Below are positions 36,554 to 46,364 of a stretch of 64,000 nt of DNA, one piece after another. The translations under genes and the position numbers were made by a program. Numbering within the stretch: position 1 is the first letter of the stretch; every line of letters begins with the position of its first letter. Where the stretch lies: the NCBI RefSeq assembly GCF_009193305.1, contig NZ_WBVS01000002.1:272773-336772 (forward strand). Direction: 5' to 3'. The notes beneath the pieces were generated by a model. That model made no database searches, was not told where the DNA came from, and saw nothing but the letters and a program-made list of their open reading frames with translations. Source of the stretch: Bifidobacterium cebidarum (GTDB taxonomy: Bacteria; Actinomycetota; Actinomycetes; Actinomycetales; Bifidobacteriaceae).

Positions 36554-36610
36554 GGGATCGGCGCGAAGCGTCCACGTTATGAACGTGTGAAACACCGCAA
36601 ACCACACAAA

Positions 36611-36651
36611 CAGGGCCCCGAATTATGTTCGAAACATAGTTCGGGTCCCTG
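36611..36651. other. Near-perfect 41-bp palindrome upstream of amtB
   Basis: Arms of 19 bp (36611-36629 and 36633-36651) differ at two positions around a 3-nt loop; the core is CCCGAA...TTCGGG. It could end read-through from ftsY or act in the amtB promoter region. The remaining gap to 36878 holds nothing else I can name. Confidence 0.6.
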
Positions 36652-36878
36652 CCGTATCCATTGGAATCAAGCCGAAATCCACCTCTATGAAGCGCCATGC
36701 GCAGGCCTTGGCGCTTAACAATCGCGTAACTTGATGTAACGAAATGAAAACGTGGCCGGCTTTTACTGACGAACTGTTAGCCCCCACAAGGGGGACGGCA
36801 TTAATTGGAACTAGACGCCGGGGCTTCGAGATTTTCCGAACCCTCGACGCCATGAACGAAAGAGAGAGGGAGGTAGAC

Positions 36879-38514
<1,636 letters not shown>

Positions 38515-38565
38515 TGAATCGTCCGATTCCTCCTCCTATGAGGTTCGGGCTATGAAATAAGACAG

Positions 38566-38606
38566 GTCCCCGCACGTTGCGTTTGTCGCCGTGCGGGGAC
38601 TTTTTT
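38566..38606 (+). terminator. Intrinsic terminator after glnK
   Basis: GTCCCCGCAC (38566-38575) pairs with GTGCGGGGAC (38591-38600), followed by TTTTTT. It separates amtB-glnK from glnD, 31 bp further on. Confidence 0.92.
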
Positions 38607-38637
38607 ACATTTTCTACATGATGAAAGATCTGGGGCA

Positions 38638-40464
38638 ATGACATCGGCAGTAGATGGTTTGAAACAGCGATTCATGGAGATGAGCCAACCGGATGCGGAT
38701 GGTGTCTATCGCAACGGCACGGTGAAGCGCAAGGCCCGCACCGAACTGGCCATGCAGTGCTTGACGAAGTTGTGGGATGAAGCCTGTGAGGCCGTTTCGT
38801 TCACCGTACCTGATTCCGGCATCGGCTTCGCTGCGGTTGGTTCCCTGGCTCGTGGGCAGATCGGCCCCAGCTCGGACCTGGATCTGGTCATTATCTACGA
38901 GCCGCGCGCGGTCAACGACCAGCAGCTCAATGAGCTTGCCAATAAGCTTTGGTATCCGTTGTGGGATAGCGGACTCGACCTCGACCATTCCATTCGCACG
39001 CGCGCCCAGTGCGAGGAGGTCACCGACCATGATCTGCCCGCGGCCATGGGATGGCTCGATGTGAAGCCGATTGCCGGTGACACCGAACTGATTCGCGCCA
39101 CGGCCGCCTCCATTCTTGAACGTTGGCGCAAAGCCGCGCGCAAACGTCTGCCGGAGCTGTTGGACTCCGCCAAATCCAGGTTGGATGAATTTGCGCGATT
39201 GCAGTATGTGAACCAGCCGGATATCAAGGAGGCTCGCGGTGGTCTGCGCGACTCGGTGTTGATTTCCGCGCTCGCCACCTCCTGGCTGGCCGACCGTCCG
39301 CACGGCAGCTATGACGAGGCCGTGGAACGCCTGCTCGACGTGCGCGACTGCATCCACTTGGTGGCCGGCAAGGATACGAATCTGCTGCTGACCCCGTATC
39401 AGGCCAAGGTCGCGGCAATGCTTGGCTTGGCCGACCCCACATGGCCGGAAGAGGAGCGCGCGGCCTACTCGATTGATGATTTGCAGACGATGCTCGCCCG
39501 TTTGGGCCGCCGTATTTCCTTTGCGCTTGACTCCACGGCTTCGCGCGCCGAACATTCGCTGACCCACGAAAAGCCCCGTTTCGCATTCTTCCAAATGTTC
39601 TCGCAGCGCGCAGGCGGCAAGCGCGAGGCTCCGCAGTTCGATATCGTGGCTCCGGGCATCGCCAAGCATGAAGGCGAGCTGGTGTTGGCGCCTGGCGTGG
39701 ACCCTGCTCATGATGCCAAGCTGGCGCTTCGCATAGCGGTGGCGTCCGGCGAATTCAGCCTGCCGATTAATCCGTCTACGCTGACGAATCTGAAGAAATG
39801 CCCGATTCGAGATAACCAGTGGGATGATGAGTCTCGCGAGCTGTTCGTGCGTCTGCTGGCTTGCGGGCCGGAACTCATGGATGTGTGGGAAAGCATCGAT
39901 TTCGTGGACATTCCCGGCCGATGGATGCCGGAATGGCTGGGCATCCGCAACCGTCCGTCCGCATCGGCTGCGCACCGATACACCATCGACCGCCATATGG
40001 TGGAGGTCACTTCGCGCATCACGCGCGACACCCCCTCCGGTGGCCGTTACGATGATGAGCATTATCAGGCGCTGCTGCTCGCGGCCATCACCCACGACAT
40101 CGGCAAGCGCGCGTTCGTGCGCGATCATGCCGCCGAGGGAGCGCGCCATGTGCCGGTGATTTTGAAACGTATGGGATACCCGCAGCAGATCATCGATTGG
40201 GCGACCGTGCTCGTGCGCGAACATTTGACGCTGTCTGAATTCGCCACCGGCAAGGATCCGAATGATCCGGCCGTTACCGCTGATCTTGCCGACCGGCTGC
40301 ATCATGACAAGCAACTGCTTGATATGTTGTACGACCTCACGCGCGCGGACGGTTCCTCGCTCGGAGCCACTGCCGGTGAGTCAATCACCAAGAAATACGG
40401 CTGGTCCAAGTGGCGCGAACAGATCGTGCACACCATGTATTCCGCCGTTCGCTCCGCGATGTAG
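38638..40464 (+). CDS. glnD: PII uridylyl/adenylyltransferase GlnD, lacking ACT domains
   Basis: This 608-aa enzyme modifies PII. The nucleotidyltransferase domain carries GSLARGQIGPSSDLDL (about 68-83) and the C-terminal half has the HD phosphohydrolase motif THDIGKRA (His486-Asp487), so both activities look intact. The protein ends about 100 residues after the HD motif, without the two ACT domains that sense glutamine in the 700-900 aa family members. It lies downstream of the glnK terminator, just before the convergent MATE gene. Without ACT domains it may not respond to glutamine as in E. coli. Confidence 0.9.
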   Translation: MTSAVDGLKQRFMEMSQPDADGVYRNGTVKRKARTELAMQCLTKLWDEACEAVSFTVPDSGIGFAAVGSLARGQIGPSSDLDLVIIYEPRAVNDQQLNELANKLWYPLWDSGLDLDHSIRTRAQCEEVTDHDLPAAMGWLDVKPIAGDTELIRATAASILERWRKAARKRLPELLDSAKSRLDEFARLQYVNQPDIKEARGGLRDSVLISALATSWLADRPHGSYDEAVERLLDVRDCIHLVAGKDTNLLLTPYQAKVAAMLGLADPTWPEEERAAYSIDDLQTMLARLGRRISFALDSTASRAEHSLTHEKPRFAFFQMFSQRAGGKREAPQFDIVAPGIAKHEGELVLAPGVDPAHDAKLALRIAVASGEFSLPINPSTLTNLKKCPIRDNQWDDESRELFVRLLACGPELMDVWESIDFVDIPGRWMPEWLGIRNRPSASAAHRYTIDRHMVEVTSRITRDTPSGGRYDDEHYQALLLAAITHDIGKRAFVRDHAAEGARHVPVILKRMGYPQQIIDWATVLVREHLTLSEFATGKDPNDPAVTADLADRLHHDKQLLDMLYDLTRADGSSLGATAGESITKKYGWSKWREQIVHTMYSAVRSAM

Positions 40465-40469
40465 CGGCC

Positions 40470-41960
40470 TTACCGCATCCACGCATCCGAACGAACGCGC
40501 AACCCGTTGAACAGGCCGCGCCCGCCCATCAGCATCACATTGAACGCCGCCCACAGCAGTATGGTGCGCGCGATGTCGCTCGCCACTTGAGATTCGGCAT
40601 AGTTCGCAAGCGGGATGATCATTGCGATATACGCCACAGCGGTCAACGTGCAGGTGAGGGCCAGATAGCGGTAATCTCGCGCGCCGATCAGAATGCCATC
40701 GATAGCCATCATCCAGCCTTGCAATGGGAAGAACAATCCCATGGTCACCATGCCGGCGGCAATCAGTATCTGGATATGCGGCGTGGGGGAGAAGAAGTGC
40801 CCGGCAAACAAGCCGATAACGGCGAAACACAGGCCGATGGCCAGGCCGGTGAACGCACCCATGCGGCCGGTGGCGCGCGTGAGTTCCCGGGCGCGTGTGC
40901 GTCTGCCGGCGCCCAACGCGGTGGCCACCAAAGCCTGACCGGCGATGCCGACCGAATCCAACATGTTCATGGCGAAATTCCAGCTTGAATTCACTGCTTG
41001 GAATCCCGCCAGAACCGCAGCGCCCATGCGTGCGGCGCTTGCCACGGTGACCACCATGGCGGCACGAATCGCCAGCGTGCGGATGAATAGCGGGATGCCA
41101 TCGCCGCCGGCGGCCGCAATGCCGCTCAAACGTGGTCGCAAGCTCGCGCCATCAGCTCGTGCCCACAGGATCGCGGGGACAACAAGGAATACGCCCATAT
41201 ACCATTGCGCGATCAATGTGGCCGCGCCTGAACCGACGATACCCCAGCGGAACACCAGAACGAACAGCACTTCCAGCACGGTGTTCACTATGGCGCCGCT
41301 GACCGCCGCAATCAGCGTGATGCGCACCTTCTGCAGCCCGCGGAAAACACCATTCGCCGCGTACACCAGCAGCATGCCCGGTGCTCCCAGCACCACCGCA
41401 CGCGTATAGAGCGCGGCCTGATGCAGCACCTCGCCTTGCCCTCCAAGCGCACGGCACAGCGGTTCGGCAGTCGCGAAGAGCGCAATACCAAGTACCAGGC
41501 CAATGCCCAAGGCCAGCCACAATCCGTCAATGCCGGCTTGCAATCCTTCGCGCCGCTTGCCGGCGCCCAGCAGATGAGCGACCTGCGCGGTGGTGGAATA
41601 CGCCAGAAAGATGCACAGCCCAACAGCCGTCAGAATAATGGTGGAGCCGATGGAGAGACCGGCGAGCGCGGCGTCTCCAATATGCCCGACGATGGCGGTG
41701 TCGATAAGAATGAAGGTGGGCTCGGCGATGAGCTGGCCAAAGGTGGGCAACGCCAGGCTCAGAATATGGCGGTTTGTGACGCGGCTGCTGGTGCCGGCTG
41801 AGCCGTTCGCCGTGTCTCCTTTGAAGTCATTGCCAACGTTTGCGCCGTGCTCGCTATTCGCGGATCCGTCAGAACCATGGTGAAGGCGATGCGCAGTGTT
41901 CGTCGTGTTCTTTTCTGCGTGCACGTCCGCTTGCATATCATGCTTAACTACGTTGCGCAA
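40470..41960 (-). CDS. MATE-family multidrug efflux protein (DinF-like)
   Basis: This 496-aa antiporter has 12 helices starting around residue 65 (ILSLALPTFGQLIAEPTFILIDTAIVG, the DinF-like MATE signature). The first 60 residues are polar, His/Asn/Gly-rich and cytoplasmic. The start is a TTG at 41960, strongly supported by GGAGG six bases upstream; no ATG with a ribosome site exists. It diverges from dnaB, and its promoter overlaps the DnaA-box cluster. The substrate is unknown. Confidence 0.9.
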   Translation of the reverse strand: MRNVVKHDMQADVHAEKNTTNTAHRLHHGSDGSANSEHGANVGNDFKGDTANGSAGTSSRVTNRHILSLALPTFGQLIAEPTFILIDTAIVGHIGDAALAGLSIGSTIILTAVGLCIFLAYSTTAQVAHLLGAGKRREGLQAGIDGLWLALGIGLVLGIALFATAEPLCRALGGQGEVLHQAALYTRAVVLGAPGMLLVYAANGVFRGLQKVRITLIAAVSGAIVNTVLEVLFVLVFRWGIVGSGAATLIAQWYMGVFLVVPAILWARADGASLRPRLSGIAAAGGDGIPLFIRTLAIRAAMVVTVASAARMGAAVLAGFQAVNSSWNFAMNMLDSVGIAGQALVATALGAGRRTRARELTRATGRMGAFTGLAIGLCFAVIGLFAGHFFSPTPHIQILIAAGMVTMGLFFPLQGWMMAIDGILIGARDYRYLALTCTLTAVAYIAMIIPLANYAESQVASDIARTILLWAAFNVMLMGGRGLFNGLRVRSDAWMR

Positions 41961-41983
41961 CCCGCCTCCTTCACCCTACAAGG

Positions 41984-42087
41984 TTATCCCCAGACTATCC
42001 ACCAAGTTATCCCCCGTATGTGGATAACTCAGTGGATTATCCACCAAGTTATCCCCAAAATGTGGATAACTTATTTTTCTATCCACA
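41984..42087. promoter_or_regulatory. Cluster of DnaA boxes between MATE gene and dnaB
   Basis: Eight sites match TTATCCACA within 104 bp. Two are perfect (42019-42027 and 42061-42069, both minus orientation) and six have one or two mismatches (41984, 41995, 42007, 42037, 42049, 42079, plus orientation). An AT-rich TTATTTTTCT lies inside. It may titrate DnaA, regulate dnaB, or act in initiation; oriC identity is unproven because dnaA is not nearby. Confidence 0.8.
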
Positions 42088-42182
42088 TTTGCGTCTTCTG
42101 CGTGTCGTCTAGCTCACTTGTAGGTGAACGTAGCGTTAATGATGCGGTCAGATGTGGGGGCATTTTTGATTCCATGGAGCAT

Positions 42183-42300
42183 AAACCGGCGCTAAGTATG
42201 CGGGGCGACGAACGGTACGCGTACTTAGCGCCGGGTCGGACACCTGAAACGGCGCTAAGTACGCGGTGGGACGGTTCTGCCGCATACATAGCGCCGGTTT
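42183..42300. repeat. Two tandem inverted-repeat units (GGCGCTAAGTA family)
   Basis: Each unit has GGCGCTAAGTA/CGCATACATAGCGCC-like arms: about 42185-42234 and 42248-42300. The outer AAACCGGCGCTA and TAGCGCCGGTTT also pair. They form one or two long hairpins about 90 bp upstream of dnaB. Confidence 0.75.
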
Positions 42301-42385
42301 GAGCAACGTAGCCGAATCCGATGGATCCCGGCGGTATTCGGTCCATTCAATGACGCGCGCAGGCCGCCTTCTATACTGGTGAGCT

Positions 42386-43819
42386 ATGGCAGAAGGAAGC
42401 GACACTACATATCAGAGCTACGCGGGCGGCAGCGGCCGCGCATCGGGCGGCGCACAGTCAGGCGCGGCGGGCGACCCGATCTTCGATCGTGTGCCGCCCC
42501 ATGATGACGACGCGGAAATGGCCGTGCTCGGCGGCATGCTGATGAGCAAGGACGCCATCGGCGAGGTCTCGCAGACCATCGACGTCACCGATTTCTATCA
42601 GCCCAAGCATCAGACGATCTACACCGCCATCATCGATCTGTTCTCCGCAAGCCAGCCGGTGGATGTGGTGCTGGTGGCCAACCAGCTGCTTGCCGACGGC
42701 AACCTTGAAAAAGTAGGCGGCGCAGACTATCTGCATAGTCTGGTGGCCTCGGTGCCGACCGCCGCCAACGCCATGTATTACGCCGAAATCGTGCATCAGC
42801 GCGCAATTTTGCGCAATGTGATTGCGGCCGGTACCAAAATCGCGCAGCTCGGTTATTCGGCTGAAGGCTCGCAGGCCGAGGATGTGGTGAATCTGGCCCA
42901 GTCCGAAATCTATGAGATGTCGATGGGCAAGGTGCGTCAGGACTACACCGCCATCGGTCCGGTGGTGCACGACGCCTTGGATCAGTTGGACAAACTGCAG
43001 CAAGGCCTGGTGAACAAGGGTGTGCCTACCGGATTCCGTGACATCGACGACGTGACGCAGGGTTTGCAGCCCGGCCAGATGGTCGTCGTCGCAGGCCGCC
43101 CGGCTATGGGCAAATCCACGTTGGGCATTGATTTCGCGCGAGCCGCCGCACTGCATCACAACATGACGTCCGTGGTGTTCAGCCTCGAGATGAGCAAGGT
43201 GGAGCTCGCCCAGCGCATCATCTCCGCCGAAACCAATATCCCTATGGCCGCTTTGCGGCGCGCGGACGACATCACGCCGGAACGTTGGAACACGTTGAAC
43301 CAGTTCTGGACCAAGATGCAGAATGCGCCACTGTTCATCGACGACAGCCCGAACATGAGCCTCATGGAGATTCGCGCGAAATGCCGCCGCCTGAAGCAGA
43401 CGAATGACCTGAAACTTGTGGTCATCGACTACCTGCAGCTGATGACCTCCGGCAAAGCCGTGGAATCCCGCCAGCAGGAGGTGTCCGAATTCTCCCGTGC
43501 GCTGAAGCTCTTGGCCAAGGAATTGGAAGTGCCGGTGGTGGCGCTCTCCCAGCTGAACCGTGGTCCGGAAATGCGCAACGACAAGAAGCCGCAGCTCTCC
43601 GACCTACGTGAATCCGGCTCCATCGAGCAGGATGCCGACGTGGTGTTCCTCGTACACCGCCCGGATTTCTATGACAAAGAAGACCGTCCGGGCGAGGCCG
43701 ACATCATCATGGCCAAGCATCGTAACGGTCCGACCGAAACGTTCCACCTTGCCTTCCTCGGCGCCACGTCCAAATTCAAGGACATGCCGCAGGATTACAA
43801 CGCCAATCAGGGGGTGTGA
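42386..43819 (+). CDS. dnaB: Replicative DNA helicase DnaB
   Basis: The 477-aa hexameric helicase unwinds DNA at replication forks. The N-terminal collar domain (about 30-130) has the PHDDDAEMAVLGGML start, and the RecA-like C-terminal domain has Walker A GRPAMGKST (237-245), Walker B LVVIDYLQLM and the DnaB signature RESGSIEQDADVVFLVHR. No intein is present. ATG 42386 follows GGTGAG. The stop overlaps the start region of murT (TGATG), so cell-wall amidation genes are co-transcribed with this replication gene. The DnaA-box cluster lies 300 bp upstream. Confidence 0.97.
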   Translation: MAEGSDTTYQSYAGGSGRASGGAQSGAAGDPIFDRVPPHDDDAEMAVLGGMLMSKDAIGEVSQTIDVTDFYQPKHQTIYTAIIDLFSASQPVDVVLVANQLLADGNLEKVGGADYLHSLVASVPTAANAMYYAEIVHQRAILRNVIAAGTKIAQLGYSAEGSQAEDVVNLAQSEIYEMSMGKVRQDYTAIGPVVHDALDQLDKLQQGLVNKGVPTGFRDIDDVTQGLQPGQMVVVAGRPAMGKSTLGIDFARAAALHHNMTSVVFSLEMSKVELAQRIISAETNIPMAALRRADDITPERWNTLNQFWTKMQNAPLFIDDSPNMSLMEIRAKCRRLKQTNDLKLVVIDYLQLMTSGKAVESRQQEVSEFSRALKLLAKELEVPVVALSQLNRGPEMRNDKKPQLSDLRESGSIEQDADVVFLVHRPDFYDKEDRPGEADIIMAKHRNGPTETFHLAFLGATSKFKDMPQDYNANQGV

Positions 43820-45219
43820 TGATGTTCGCAACACCGGCCATCGGGAAACTGGTCCGCGCTGCGTCCCGTATTACCAAACACGGCGGCTCGGCATTTCCCG
43901 GCAAAATCATGGAAACCATCGACCCAGGGTTCCTGACCCGCACGCTCGCGCAACTGCCCTATGGCGTGGTGCTGGTTTCCGGCACGAACGGCAAAACCAC
44001 CACCACGCGCATGGTGGCCTCCATGCTGTCCGACCTGGGCCTCAAGGTATTCACCAACCCAACCGGTTCGAATTTCGTGCGTGGTGTGGTCTCCGCGCTA
44101 CTCAATGAGGTCAGCCTGAGCGGCAGATTGGATGCGGATATCGCCGTGCTCGAGCTTGACGAAGCCTACGCGGTGCATTTCGTGAAACAGGTCAAGCCGC
44201 GATACGCGCTGCTGCTCAATGTGATGCGCGACCAGCTTGATCGCTTCGGTGAGATCGACACCACCGCCAAACTGTTGAGCCATGTGGCTGAAACGACTAC
44301 CGGAACCGTGGTCCTGAACCGCGAGGATCCGCGTATCGCCGCGCTCGCCGCCAAGGTTCCGGCAGATACGCAGGTCAAGTACTTCGGCTTGGCCGAGAAT
44401 CTCAAGCATTACTTCCCCTCCGATGATGACATGGCCACCACGGTGTCGGTCGAGGGCAATGCCGTAGCAGTTGGAAGCGCTGCCGCCAACCATGCATCGG
44501 TGATCGCGGACGCCGTGCCGGCGGGTCGGAAACATGCATTGCCGGCGGACGTAACGCTCACCGCGGTCGGCGATCATGAAGCCACATTTGGCATGGACGG
44601 GCAGACCTACTCCACAGCCGTAAAACTCGAAGGCGTCTATAACCTCTACAACGCCGCCGCGGCGCTCGCCGTGGTGCGTGCGGTGATGGCCGACGCCTCC
44701 GCACAATCCAAGGCCGCCGCCAACGCCCGTGCCTGCGCGGTAAGCGCCGACGAGCTCATCGCCGCGGTTTCCCGCGTCACTCCGGCATTCGGCCGTGGCG
44801 AAGTCATCAATGTCAACGGTTCGCCGGTGGAACTGCTGCTGGTCAAGAATCCGATGGGCTTCCGACTCTCGCTCGCCAGCTTCAGCCCGGCCGATGCGGA
44901 CACGATGATCATCATCAATGACCAATACGCCGACGGCCGCGATATGAGCTGGCTGTGGGACGTGGACTTCACCTCCCTGCGCCAATCCGGCGTCGGCATG
45001 GTATCCGGCGTGCGCGCATGGGATATGGCGCTTCGCCTTGGCTATGACCAGGTGCCGGTTGAACATGTGAATACCGATACGGAGCAGGCGGTCACCGCGT
45101 TCGTCAACGCCAATCCCGGTACCCGCAAACATATCTATTGCACGTATACCGCCATGCTGAAAACCCGTGCGGTACTCGGGCGAATCACTGAAGTAAGCGA
45201 TGCAGGAGTAGGCCGATGA
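43819..45219 (+). CDS. murT: Lipid II isoglutaminyl synthase subunit MurT, zinc ribbon absent
   Basis: This 466-aa Mur ligase-like subunit, with GatD, amidates the D-Glu of lipid II using glutamine and ATP. Walker A SGTNGKTTT is at 54-62, and the central and C-terminal DUF1727 domains follow (YNLYNAAAALAV, VNGSPVELLLVKNPMGF). MurT usually has a Cys4 zinc ribbon in the central domain. Here that region (about 185-260) has no cysteines and reads as a polar insertion instead. The start is ATG 43819 overlapping the dnaB stop (ATG 43822 is equally possible). It overlaps gatD by ATGA. Confidence 0.92.
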   Translation: MMFATPAIGKLVRAASRITKHGGSAFPGKIMETIDPGFLTRTLAQLPYGVVLVSGTNGKTTTTRMVASMLSDLGLKVFTNPTGSNFVRGVVSALLNEVSLSGRLDADIAVLELDEAYAVHFVKQVKPRYALLLNVMRDQLDRFGEIDTTAKLLSHVAETTTGTVVLNREDPRIAALAAKVPADTQVKYFGLAENLKHYFPSDDDMATTVSVEGNAVAVGSAAANHASVIADAVPAGRKHALPADVTLTAVGDHEATFGMDGQTYSTAVKLEGVYNLYNAAAALAVVRAVMADASAQSKAAANARACAVSADELIAAVSRVTPAFGRGEVINVNGSPVELLLVKNPMGFRLSLASFSPADADTMIIINDQYADGRDMSWLWDVDFTSLRQSGVGMVSGVRAWDMALRLGYDQVPVEHVNTDTEQAVTAFVNANPGTRKHIYCTYTAMLKTRAVLGRITEVSDAGVGR

Positions 45220-45968
45220 GCAAGACGATCGACATCATGTCGCTGTATCCGAAAGACATGAACATCTATGGCGATTCAGGCAATGTGCTGACCATCCGCC
45301 GCAGACTGGAACTCTATGGCTACGAGCCGGTGATTCACCAGTACAACCAGGGTGATGGCTGGCCCGAGCATGTGGATATGATCCTGGGCGGCGGTGGCCA
45401 GGATACCGGCCAGAAGAAGATCATCGATGATTTCTACATGCGCGCGGATCTGCTGCGCAGGCTTGCCGCGGATGGCGTGCCGATGCTGATGATTTGCGGG
45501 CTCTACCAGCTGTTCGGTGAATACTTCGAAACCGTTGACGGCACGCGGCTGGAGGGCATCGGCATCATCGGCGCCTACACCGTGGGCCAGGATGTGCGCA
45601 TGATCGGCAATCTCGTGGAACATTCCAGTCAATTCGGCGATGTAATTGGCTACGAGAACCATTCCGGTCAGACCTTCCTGCGTGACGGCGTGCAGCCGCT
45701 GGGCACCGTGGATGCCGAAGGCCGGGGCAATAACGGCAAGGACCATACCGAAGGCGCGCGCGTCAACAACGTGATCGGCACGTATATGCATGGTTCGCTG
45801 CTGCCAAAGAATCCCGCCATCTCGGATTTCCTGATTACCACGGCGGCAACTCGGCGCTACGGTTCGTTTGACACGGCAAGTCAGACGAAGGATCAGGCTG
45901 CCGAACTGGCTCGTCTCGACCGAGTGGCAGACAACGCGCGCAAAATCGCCGCCGCCCGGCCGCGCTAA
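45216..45968 (+). CDS. gatD: Lipid II isoglutaminyl synthase glutaminase subunit GatD
   Basis: This 250-aa class I glutamine amidotransferase of the CobB/CobQ-like type supplies ammonia to MurT. The nucleophile Cys94 lies in LMICGLYQLFG and His192 in GTYMHGSLLP. The segment ENHSGQTFL is typical of GatD. Its ATG overlaps the murT stop, consistent with a stoichiometric MurT-GatD complex at the cytoplasmic face of the membrane. No further gene follows for 118 bp. Confidence 0.95.
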   Translation: MSKTIDIMSLYPKDMNIYGDSGNVLTIRRRLELYGYEPVIHQYNQGDGWPEHVDMILGGGGQDTGQKKIIDDFYMRADLLRRLAADGVPMLMICGLYQLFGEYFETVDGTRLEGIGIIGAYTVGQDVRMIGNLVEHSSQFGDVIGYENHSGQTFLRDGVQPLGTVDAEGRGNNGKDHTEGARVNNVIGTYMHGSLLPKNPAISDFLITTAATRRYGSFDTASQTKDQAAELARLDRVADNARKIAAARPR

Positions 45969-46086
45969 CGTGCGTCACTAGACGAAATCAGCCGTAAGGC
46001 CTAGCGTCAACGACGTGTAGTTGCGCTAATCTTGTGAATACGAGACAAGGCATCAGGCCGCGTCGAACCTCGAAGGAGGGGTTACT

Positions 46087-46356
46087 ATGGCTGATTTCGA
46101 TTTGGGCGAAGGCGTCCGCAAGGTTCTGTTGGCCGGCATCGGCGCTTTGGCCACCGGTTACGAGAAGAGCAGCGCCCTCGTTGACGATCTGGTCAAGAAG
46201 GGCGAGCTGACCGTTGAACAGGGCAAGTCCCTGAACACCGAGCTCAAGCGCAAGGTGGGCGAAGCTCTGGTCAATGACGCCAACAAGGATGAGGCCGACA
46301 AGGCCGAATCCGCTGAGGAGCCTTCTGAGCCAGCTGAATCCGCTGACAAGGACTAA
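46087..46356 (+). CDS. Phasin-like small acidic protein
   Basis: This 89-aa protein has a short amphipathic/hydrophobic helix (about 10-25), a helical Lys/Glu-rich stretch (VDDLVKKGELTVEQGKSLNTELK) and a disordered tail of Asp, Glu, Ala and Ser. This is the pattern of small phasin-like (polyhydroxyalkanoate granule-associated) proteins often found next to ABC1/UbiB kinases, although no PHA synthesis gene is present. The ribosome site GAAGGAGGGGTTACT is strong. It probably co-operates with the kinase that follows within about 10-50 bp. Confidence 0.75.
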   Translation: MADFDLGEGVRKVLLAGIGALATGYEKSSALVDDLVKKGELTVEQGKSLNTELKRKVGEALVNDANKDEADKAESAEEPSEPAESADKD

Positions 46357-46364
46357 TTGCTGAT

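Noticed and set aside
41984..42087. Chromosomal origin oriC
   Set aside because: The boxes are oriC-like, but dnaA, dnaN, gyrB, rpmH and parAB are absent from the neighbourhood and there is no long AT-rich unwinding element. I report it only as a DnaA-box cluster.
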